NCBI RefSeq assembly: GCF_001449115.1
Contig: NZ_LAIJ01000009.1
Coordinates: 248,001-312,000 of the forward strand
DNA from: Occallatibacter gabretensis
GTDB taxonomy: Bacteria > Acidobacteriota > Terriglobia > Terriglobales > Acidobacteriaceae
Length of the DNA: 64,000 nt
Reading direction: 5' to 3'
The position numbers were made by a program, and so were the translations under genes. Shown here piece by piece: positions 55,357 through 64,000 of the stretch; position 1 is the first letter of the stretch, and each line of letters opens with the position of its first letter. Under the pieces are notes generated by a model. It was not told the DNA's origin. It ran no database searches and worked only from the letters and a program-made list of their open reading frames with translations.

Positions 55357-55375
55357 GCGCGGGCGTTCCCGCGCT
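55356..55375 (+). promoter_or_regulatory. Perfect hairpin between purS and glmS
   Basis: AGCGCGGG-CGTT-CCCGCGCT starts at the last base of the purS stop. The eight-pair GC stem lacks an immediate T-run (a T-stretch appears about 20 bases later), so it may be a weak terminator or mRNA stabiliser. Confidence 0.55.
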
Positions 55376-55425
55376 CACCTTGATGCGTTCATTTTTGCAC
55401 TAAAACCGTCCCATACAATCGAGCC

Positions 55426-57309
55426 ATGTGCGGAATCGTCGGCTACGTAGGCCCTCGTAAGGTTGTCCCTGTCATTGTGGAAGGCTTGCGGCGCCTGGAA
55501 TATCGGGGCTATGACTCGGCAGGAATTGCCGTGGGCAGCCCTGAATCCGCGCTGCTGGAAGTCTGCCGGGCTCCCGGCAAGCTGCAGAACCTAGAGGCTG
55601 TTCTCAAAGATCATCCTCTTGATGGGACCTATGGCATTGGCCACACGCGTTGGGCCACGCATGGACGGCCTACCGAAGAGAATGCCCATCCGCATCGCGA
55701 CTGCACGGGCCGCATTGTGGTTGTTCATAACGGAATTGTTGAAAATTACCTGGAGCTGAAGCGAGAGCTTACCGCGCTTGGCCACAAGTTCGTTACGGAG
55801 ACGGATACCGAAATCATCGCGCACCTGATTGAGCAGATCCAGAAGGACTCGGAAGACGCGGGCGCTCCGCTGAAGCTGGAGGGCGCAGTGCAGCGCGCAG
55901 TCAAGCTACTCACTGGCGCCTTTGCTCTGGGCGTTCTTTCTGCCGCAGAGCCGGACAAGATTGTCGCAGCGCGGTCGGGCCCCCCGGTGGTGGTTGGGGT
56001 GGGCGAGGGCGAGTCGTTTATTGCATCCGACGTGCCGGGGATTCTGCATTACACGCGCAATATGGTCTTCCTGGCCGATGGCGACATGGCGATCCTTACG
56101 CGGCAAGGTGTTACGTTTACTGACTTCGATGGCAACCCGGTAAAGCGTGAGCTGACGCGCATTCATTGGGATCCAATTCAGGCGGAAAAGGGCGGCTACA
56201 AACACTTCATGCTCAAGGAAATCTGGGAGCAGCCGCGTGCCATCCGCGATACGACGCTGGGCCGCATCTCGCTTGATTCCGGCAAGGTGTTTCTCGGCGA
56301 GATGGATCTAGGGGACGAGGAGTTGGCCCGCGCTGCCAGCATCAATATTGCAGCCTGCGGGACGAGCTGGCACGCCGCACTGGCCGGCAAATACATGATT
56401 GAGCGTTTGGCACGTCTGCCGGTGGATGTGGACTACGCCAGCGAATATCGCTACCGCAATCCCATTCCCGATCCAGCCGCGCTGGGCCTGCTGATTACAC
56501 AATCCGGCGAGACCGCAGACACGCTTGCAGCGCAACGCGAGATGAAGGCGATGGGATCGAAGACCATCGCTATCTGCAACGTGGTGGGTGCGATGGTGGC
56601 GCGTGAGGCTCATGGCGTTATCTACACGCATGCGGGGCCAGAGATCGGCGTCGCGTCTACAAAAGCATTTAGTTCGCAGCTTACCGCGCTCTTTTTACTG
56701 GCGCTGAAGCTTGGGCAGTTGCGTGGCCATCTCGACAAGGCGCAATCGGTTGCGCTGATGGAAGAGTTGATCAAAGTTCCCGCAAAAATTGAAGAGATCC
56801 TGCGCTCGGCGTCAGACCAATGCGAGAAGCTCGCCGTAAATTTCTCGAATGCGCGTGATTTTCTCTATCTCGGACGCGGTGTCCACTTTCCTATCGCGCT
56901 GGAAGGCGCGCTGAAGCTCAAGGAAATCTCCTACATTCACGCTGAAGGCTATCCGGCAGGTGAGATGAAGCATGGGCCGAATGCGCTGATCGATGAGACG
57001 CTGCCGGTTGTCGTGCTGGTTACGCGCGATGAGACTGATCCTGCATCGAAGCTGCGCTATGAAAAGACGCTCTCAAACATTCAGGAGGTCACGGCGCGCT
57101 CAGGCCGCGTGATTGCGATTGCCACAGAGGGCGATTCGACGATTGGCTCGCTTGTGGAGCAGACGATTTTTATTCCTCCAGCTCCGGAGTTGCTTGCGCC
57201 GATCCTCGAAGTGGTTCCGTTGCAGTTGCTGGCGTACTACATTGCTGTGCGCCGCGGCGCGGACGTGGATCAGCCGAGAAATCTGGCAAAGTCCGTCACC
57301 GTGGAATAG
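55426..57309 (+). CDS. glmS: Glutamine:fructose-6-phosphate aminotransferase (isomerising)
   Basis: 627 residues. The glutaminase half starts MCGIVGYVG with nucleophile Cys2, followed by [35 protein letters not shown] substrate loops and [11 protein letters not shown]. The SIS halves have [39 protein letters not shown] and the C-terminal [13 protein letters not shown]. It makes glucosamine-6-phosphate for cell-wall synthesis. It is convergent with the helicase gene, with only three bases between the stops, and no glmS ribozyme is seen upstream. Confidence 0.97.
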   Translation: MCGIVGYVGPRKVVPVIVEGLRRLEYRGYDSAGIAVGSPESALLEVCRAPGKLQNLEAVLKDHPLDGTYGIGHTRWATHGRPTEENAHPHRDCTGRIVVVHNGIVENYLELKRELTALGHKFVTETDTEIIAHLIEQIQKDSEDAGAPLKLEGAVQRAVKLLTGAFALGVLSAAEPDKIVAARSGPPVVVGVGEGESFIASDVPGILHYTRNMVFLADGDMAILTRQGVTFTDFDGNPVKRELTRIHWDPIQAEKGGYKHFMLKEIWEQPRAIRDTTLGRISLDSGKVFLGEMDLGDEELARAASINIAACGTSWHAALAGKYMIERLARLPVDVDYASEYRYRNPIPDPAALGLLITQSGETADTLAAQREMKAMGSKTIAICNVVGAMVAREAHGVIYTHAGPEIGVASTKAFSSQLTALFLLALKLGQLRGHLDKAQSVALMEELIKVPAKIEEILRSASDQCEKLAVNFSNARDFLYLGRGVHFPIALEGALKLKEISYIHAEGYPAGEMKHGPNALIDETLPVVVLVTRDETDPASKLRYEKTLSNIQEVTARSGRVIAIATEGDSTIGSLVEQTIFIPPAPELLAPILEVVPLQLLAYYIAVRRGADVDQPRNLAKSVTVE

Positions 57310-57312
57310 GCC

Positions 57313-60024
<2,712 letters not shown>

Positions 60025-60371
60025 AGCGGCAGTCCGTTGGAAGAGTCCTTGTAACAGTTTACCTGTTGTATGGATGCCTGTTTTCTGTTGCAGAACGGCG
60101 TGCTTATTTTCTTAGTAAGTCATTTATTTTGTTTCACCTAATTGATATTTTGCATGTTTACTACTTGTATATAGTTGACGGTTACTTTTGTGCAATTTGC
60201 CTAAAAAAAGAATTTTTTCCTTTTTATTTGTGAACTGTCGCTCTGGGTAGATGCTTCGAAGCATGGCGCGGCCTGTGGAGTGAGATGTTTACTCTTTGTG
60301 CAATAGACATAGTTACCTGATCTCCAAAACCAGGGGGGAGGGGGTGCCCTTGGCCTACCGATAGTGACTAC
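60025..60371. other. Intergenic stretch upstream of the helicase
   Basis: About 350 bases without a gene. 60100-60240 is strongly AT-rich and likely holds the helicase promoter (minus strand). The part from about 60250 runs into a terminator hairpin and may be a small RNA. Confidence 0.45.
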
Positions 60372-60408
60372 GGCCCGAATCCATGGTGGGTTCGGGCCAT
60401 AGTTTTTT
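60372..60408 (+). terminator. Terminator with no upstream protein gene
   Basis: GGCCCGAA (60372-60379) pairs with TTCGGGCC (60391-60398), with CCA/TGG extending inside the loop, and is followed by TTTTTT at 60403. No plus-strand CDS ends nearby. Confidence 0.75.
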
Positions 60409-60504
60409 CTCTGCTGATTATGAGTGTGACAGAAATGGGGCTAATTGCACGCAAAGTTTCTGGAGGGGCGGCACGGTACGAAAGGACAATGGACTTTGGT
60501 AACT

Positions 60505-60545
60505 AAGGACGAAGGACGAGTGACGAAGGACGAAAGACAGAAGCA
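60505..60545 (+). repeat. Short degenerate repeat of GACGAAGGAC units
   Basis: AAGGACGAAGGACGAGTGAC followed by GAAGGACGAAAGAC gives four GA(C/A)GAA-type units. It is followed by a CTCAGGATGACG-like stretch that looks like an interspersed genomic repeat; other copies are not in this window. Confidence 0.45.
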
Positions 60546-60642
60546 GGTCCTTCCCTCCGGCTGAAAAACGCCTACGGTCAGGATGACGGGCGTTTGTGGG
60601 TGTGGAAACGAGTGAAGGAGTGAGCGGGTATCCTGAGGGGGA

Positions 60643-61248
60643 ATGACAGATCCTAAGCTCAGCCAGTTCTCTGCTCGATCCGTTCCACAGCCTGTTCGGG
60701 GTCGCGTTGCTGTTTACTGCGCTTCCGCCATGGGCCACAACCCCGCCTTTCGCGCCGAAGCTGCGGCGCTGGGTAAGGCGATTGCCGCTGCTGGTCTGGG
60801 GCTCATTTATGGAGGCGCTAACTGCGGCCTCATGGGCACGGTGGCGGATGCCGCGCTGGCCGAGGGAGCCGAGGTAATTGGCGTGCTTCCGGCGGTGCTT
60901 TCAGACCGCGAAATTGCTCACGCGGGGCTTACGCGGCTGGAGCCGGTCTCCTCAATGCATGAGCGCAAGGCTCGGATGGTGGAGCTGGCCGATGCATTTC
61001 TGATTCTGCCCGGAGGGTACGGCACGCTGGATGAGCTGATGGAAGTGATCACCTGGGCGCAGCTTGAGATTCATGCGAAACCGTGCATCCTGATCAACAC
61101 GCTGGGTTATTGGGATGGACTGCTGGCTTTCCTCGATACGACCGTGCGCGAGGGCTTCCTGAAGCCGCAGAACCGGGGGTTGATGCGGGTGGCGGGGAGT
61201 GCGGAAGAGGCGGTGGGGATGGTGGTCAAGGCAGTGATACGGGAATAA
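60643..61248 (+). CDS. LOG-family protein (cytokinin-type nucleoside 5'-monophosphate phosphoribohydrolase)
   Basis: 201 residues with the Rossmann-like LOG fold: YCASAMGHNPAF, GLIYGGANCGLMGTVADAAL, the catalytic MHERKARM and PGGYGTLDELMEVITW. Members release base from nucleoside 5'-monophosphates; many bacterial ones act in nucleotide salvage. ATG 60643 follows a GAGGGGGA run. Confidence 0.92.
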   Translation: MTDPKLSQFSARSVPQPVRGRVAVYCASAMGHNPAFRAEAAALGKAIAAAGLGLIYGGANCGLMGTVADAALAEGAEVIGVLPAVLSDREIAHAGLTRLEPVSSMHERKARMVELADAFLILPGGYGTLDELMEVITWAQLEIHAKPCILINTLGYWDGLLAFLDTTVREGFLKPQNRGLMRVAGSAEEAVGMVVKAVIRE

Positions 61249-61377
61249 GGACAGGGCTTTATGGATAAAAGCGAAGGGTAAAGCAGCCGCAACCATACAC
61301 CTGGCAGATGATGCCGATATAGCCGCTGGTCCATCTGCCTGCCGGATTCGCACATCGATCCTGACTTACGTCCTGGC

Positions 61378-62394
61378 TTACTCCGGACCATCCTTGCTGA
61401 GCAAGGTCAGCGTCTGGTCCTGATAATTCCATACTGTCTTGAACTTACTCAGAAACTCGTATCCCAGCGTCATGATGTTGTCATTCGCGTGGCCCATCTT
61501 TTCGCTAACAGCGGCCTTCCCTTCGATGAGGTCAGTGTGCGATCTCAGCGAGATGACGTGATTGTCGATCGATACACTGGACAGCTTGCACTCATCCGTT
61601 GTGCAGTGCAGTGTGCCCGCCGCCTTCATTGTTTTGATCAGCTCCGGAGTTAGCCAAACCGTGTCGTGGCTTCCGGTATCGAGGTTTGCTATGAACGGCA
61701 AGTTGCCGAGTTTCACCGGGAACGCGAGCAGGTTGCGATGGCCGGCGAAGTCAAAGTGGATGACCTGCAGCACCTTTTCTCCCTTCAGTGCGGCCTGCTT
61801 GCCTGCGCTGGCCGCATCGTTTCTGTAGAAGGTGACGCTGGGATGCTGGTAGTCCAGCTTTATGACGTAGCCGTCAAAGAAGGCAATGCCGATCCACCCG
61901 ATGAAGTCCGGCGTAATGTTATCTTCCAGCTGCTGGCCGGAGCTGCCGCGCACATTCGGTATGGCTGTATAGTCCGGCCCATCCGCAAGTTTCAGATCGT
62001 CGACGAGTGGGAAACGGGACACCGTAAACGTCTGGCCAGAACCAAAGAACCCATGGCCGATCACCTTACCATCGGGCGGCGTAACCCGATGGGTGTTCAG
62101 TGCGAAAGACTCCTCTTCGCCGACATCAAACAGCAGCTTGCCCTTGATGCCGTTGACCTCGCCTTCGAGAAATGGGTATCCCTTGACCAGCACAAGCGGC
62201 ATGGTTGAACGGTCGCTTGCGAGATGAACCTTTTGATTGACACCTGACTGCTGCGGTACTGGATGTTCAATAACGGCCGGTGATGGAGCTGTCGCCTGTG
62301 CGGAAGCGAGAGAAGTACATCCGATTGCGGAAAGAAACGTGATGGCGTAAAGCCTTTGGGCAATAAAACGGGTGGTTCTATGCAGCAAGGGCAT
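61378..62394 (-). CDS. Secreted retropepsin-like aspartyl protease-fold protein
   Basis: 338 residues from ATG 62394 (GGAG six bases upstream; frame opens at TTG 62406). After a signal peptide (about residues 1-30) there are two aspartyl-protease half repeats. The first has LLFDVGEEESFAL, where the usual DTG is DVG. The second has FIANLDTGSHDTVWL with intact DTG. A single chain could form one active site with a degenerate first half. Peptidase activity is uncertain. It is monocistronic. Confidence 0.85.
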   Translation of the reverse strand: MPLLHRTTRFIAQRLYAITFLSAIGCTSLASAQATAPSPAVIEHPVPQQSGVNQKVHLASDRSTMPLVLVKGYPFLEGEVNGIKGKLLFDVGEEESFALNTHRVTPPDGKVIGHGFFGSGQTFTVSRFPLVDDLKLADGPDYTAIPNVRGSSGQQLEDNITPDFIGWIGIAFFDGYVIKLDYQHPSVTFYRNDAASAGKQAALKGEKVLQVIHFDFAGHRNLLAFPVKLGNLPFIANLDTGSHDTVWLTPELIKTMKAAGTLHCTTDECKLSSVSIDNHVISLRSHTDLIEGKAAVSEKMGHANDNIMTLGYEFLSKFKTVWNYQDQTLTLLSKDGPE

Positions 62395-62441
62395 GCAAGT
62401 CTCCAAAATTGGCAGCTACGTTTCTACAATCTAATGTAGAG

Positions 62442-63449
62442 CTAGTGCGAAGACACATCGAGCACAATCGAGCCGACTCCGCTCCCTCGCGCATACATGC
62501 GGTGCGCTTCCTGAACGTCAGCCAGCGCAAATACCGCCTTGATGGGCACCCGGATACGTTTCTCTGCAAGCCAGTTGAAGAGCAGCGCCAGATCCGGAGC
62601 GAAGTGTTTGGAGTCCCTGCTTAAGCCAAAGAATGTCGTCCGCTTACCCGACCAGAAAGCCAGATTGCGGGCCAGCAGCTTAAGGACCATGGGCACCGGC
62701 GCAGTCCGGGGCGTGTTCGTCAGAGCAGGCAGGTTCTGGCCATAGCCCACCAGAAGGCCGCCCTTGCGCAGAATGGAGTAGCTCTCATCAAAGCTCTGAT
62801 ATCCGAGCGGATCGAACACAGAATCCACGCCTCCCATACGCTGCATCTCGCGAATCCATTCTTTTTGTTTGTAGTCGAACACGACGGCTCCGCTTGCGCT
62901 GAGTTCCGCATGCTTGCTGGCCGAAGCGGTTCCGAACACTACTGCGCCGCGCAACTGCGCGAGCTGGAGAAGCGCCGTGCCCACCGCACCGCTGAGCCCA
63001 TGAACGAAGATGCGCTGGCCGCGCGTTACTTTGGCGCTGTGCTCCAGCATTTCGTAGGCAGTCACCCAGTCAAGAATCAGCGCTGTAGCTTGCCGAAGGT
63101 CCAGACCCTGCGGTACCGGTACGAGAAACTTCTCCGGGAGGTTCATCCGCTCTGCCTGCGCTCCATATTTGGTGAGGCAAGCGACCAGGGTCCCCGGCGC
63201 AAATTTCGTGCAGCCCGCACCGTTGTCCAGAACTTTGCCGATCATGCTGTAGCCCGGCGTCAAGGGCGCCTTCTTCTGAAACGGATATGTGCCGCGCCGC
63301 ATGTTGACATCTGCACCCGCGACGACGGAATGCAGTATCTGCACCTGCACCTCACCCGCCTGCGGACTGGCGATGTTTGCCTGGGTGACCTGTAGAACAC
63401 TTTCATCTCCGAAATGGGGAACGAGTACTTTTCTGATCGTGGTTTCCAC
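62442..63449 (-). CDS. MDR-family quinone oxidoreductase-like protein
   Basis: 335 residues. GTG 63449 has GGAG seven bases upstream. GroES-like start (VLVPHFGDESVLQVTQ, PGYSMIGKVLDNG) and Rossmann half with VHGLSGAVGTALLQLAQL. No structural zinc cysteines are seen. It should be an NADPH-dependent quinone or enone reductase. It is divergent from the TetR gene with two operator palindromes between, so it is probably its regulated target (electrophile response). Confidence 0.9.
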   Translation of the reverse strand: METTIRKVLVPHFGDESVLQVTQANIASPQAGEVQVQILHSVVAGADVNMRRGTYPFQKKAPLTPGYSMIGKVLDNGAGCTKFAPGTLVACLTKYGAQAERMNLPEKFLVPVPQGLDLRQATALILDWVTAYEMLEHSAKVTRGQRIFVHGLSGAVGTALLQLAQLRGAVVFGTASASKHAELSASGAVVFDYKQKEWIREMQRMGGVDSVFDPLGYQSFDESYSILRKGGLLVGYGQNLPALTNTPRTAPVPMVLKLLARNLAFWSGKRTTFFGLSRDSKHFAPDLALLFNWLAEKRIRVPIKAVFALADVQEAHRMYARGSGVGSIVLDVSSH

Positions 63450-63524
63450 TGGTTGTCTCCTCTATTGCGTATCACTTCGTTGGCATGCTGGATGCTGTCC
63501 CTGAGGTTGCGAACAAGCTAATAA

Positions 63525-63573
63525 CTTACACCGTAAGCTTTCATTGTGGAATTGTCAAGCCTTACAATGTAAG
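63525..63573. promoter_or_regulatory. Two palindromic operators between the reductase and TetR genes
   Basis: CTTACACCGTAAG (63525-63537) and CTTACAATGTAAG (63561-63573) share CTTAC-N3-GTAAG and lie 36 bases centre to centre. The second ends three bases before the tetR ATG. This fits autorepression and control of the divergent gene. Confidence 0.85.
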
Positions 63574-63575
63574 TA

Positions 63576-64000
63576 ATGGCTTATCCCAAACTTCTTTCGT
63601 CAGAAGAGATCCTGAAAACAGCTGTGCACCTGGTGGAACATGGAGACGCCGACGGGCTCTCGCTAAGAGCCGTTGCGGCGGCGCTGGACGTCAAGGCGCC
63701 GAGTTTGTATCGCTACTTCCCGGATAAGGAAGCGCTGGAGTTAGCGGTCGCCGCGGAGATACTGAACGTGATGCTGGTCGAGTTCCAGACTGCGTCCGCA
63801 AGCGCTGATCCGGACACCAAGTTTAGAAGAGTGGCGGATGCATATCTGCGCTTTGCGCGGGAGCGATTCCCGCTCTACGCGTTTGTCGTGCAGGACCGTC
63901 CCGAAAGATATGGGTCAAGAGCGGGCAAAGCCGTCTGGAACCTTCTGCTGGAGGCCGCAAGCGGCGTCTCCGGGCAGCCGGACGACACCTCTGCTGCTGT
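63576..64000 (+). CDS. TetR-family regulator (3' end beyond the window)
   Basis: The first 141 codons. The helix-turn-helix is typical (EEILKTAVHLVEHGDADGLSLRAVA trimmed to the family rhythm, then LDVKAPSLYRYFPDKEAL). The ligand domain starts with AEILNVMLVEFQ and is cut at the window end. It probably represses itself and the divergent reductase through the CTTAC-N3-GTAAG sites. Confidence 0.9.
   Translation, partial: MAYPKLLSSEEILKTAVHLVEHGDADGLSLRAVAAALDVKAPSLYRYFPDKEALELAVAAEILNVMLVEFQTASASADPDTKFRRVADAYLRFARERFPLYAFVVQDRPERYGSRAGKAVWNLLLEAASGVSGQPDDTSAA

Noticed and set aside
55357..55425. A glmS ribozyme upstream of glmS.
   Set aside because: Only about 70 bases separate purS and glmS and they contain a simple hairpin, too short for the ribozyme core.
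60250..60408. 6S RNA or a riboswitch.
   Set aside because: I could not match the required conserved boxes by eye, so only a possible unnamed transcript is reported.

Overview
The window looks like a chromosome segment of an acidobacterium, probably Terriglobia (Acidobacteriaceae-like). The main clues are a very long TonB-dependent receptor with an N-terminal carboxypeptidase-regulatory (Oar-like) domain, a GH116 glycosidase, ThuA proteins, a two-component-type beta-propeller sensor and moderately high GC. This is inference from gene families; no rRNA gene is present.

Region 1 (about 0.6-19.1 kb, all minus strand) is a complete ribosomally synthesised peptide (RiPP) cluster. In transcription order it has a JmjC/cupin oxygenase, an array of NHLP-leader precursors, an alpha/alpha-toroid-like protein, a LanM synthetase, an unrecognised 434-residue protein, a TolC-type outer-membrane channel, an HlyD-type adaptor, a C39 peptidase ABC exporter, a second NHLM-type ABC exporter and an MDR-family reductase. 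Three things set it apart from a standard class II lanthipeptide cluster. Every precursor core lacks cysteine and ends in Trp. The LanM cyclase domain has lost the stretch that carries the zinc ligands (the WCxG and CHG motifs). An MDR oxidoreductase of the type that can reduce dehydro-residues sits at the end of the cluster. My inference is that the product is a very hydrophobic peptide with dehydrated and possibly reduced (D-Ala/D-Abu) residues but no lanthionine rings. The array also holds a leaderless mini-precursor and a decayed leader fragment, built from shuffled repeated units.

Region 2 (about 20-35 kb) is a decayed accessory region. A minus-strand catabolic operon (SMP-30 lactonase, CoA-transferase B, SDR, MFS, SDR, BKACE) carries a frameshift, an orphan subunit and a deletion that fuses two half-genes. 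Next come a broken tyrosine recombinase, then an intact, tightly coupled malonate decarboxylase operon mdcABCDEFGH with a divergent LysR regulator. After it lie IS3 fragments and a chimeric helicase/hydrolase remnant.

Region 3 (about 35-52 kb) is sugar and polymer utilisation: an ROK kinase, an MFS sugar porter and an SIS-domain protein, a divergent ROK regulator, a double-thioredoxin-fold protein, two ThuA proteins, a GH116 glycosidase, an Oar-like TonB receptor, a TPR protein and a YVTN beta-propeller.

Region 4 (about 52-64 kb) is mostly core genes: tRNA-Ser(GCT), a CxxCxGxG mini-protein, an APC permease, pyrophosphatase, purS, glmS, a UvrD/PcrA helicase with an unusual acidic insert, a LOG-family protein, a retropepsin-like protein, and a quinone-oxidoreductase-like gene divergent from a TetR regulator with two palindromic operators between them.
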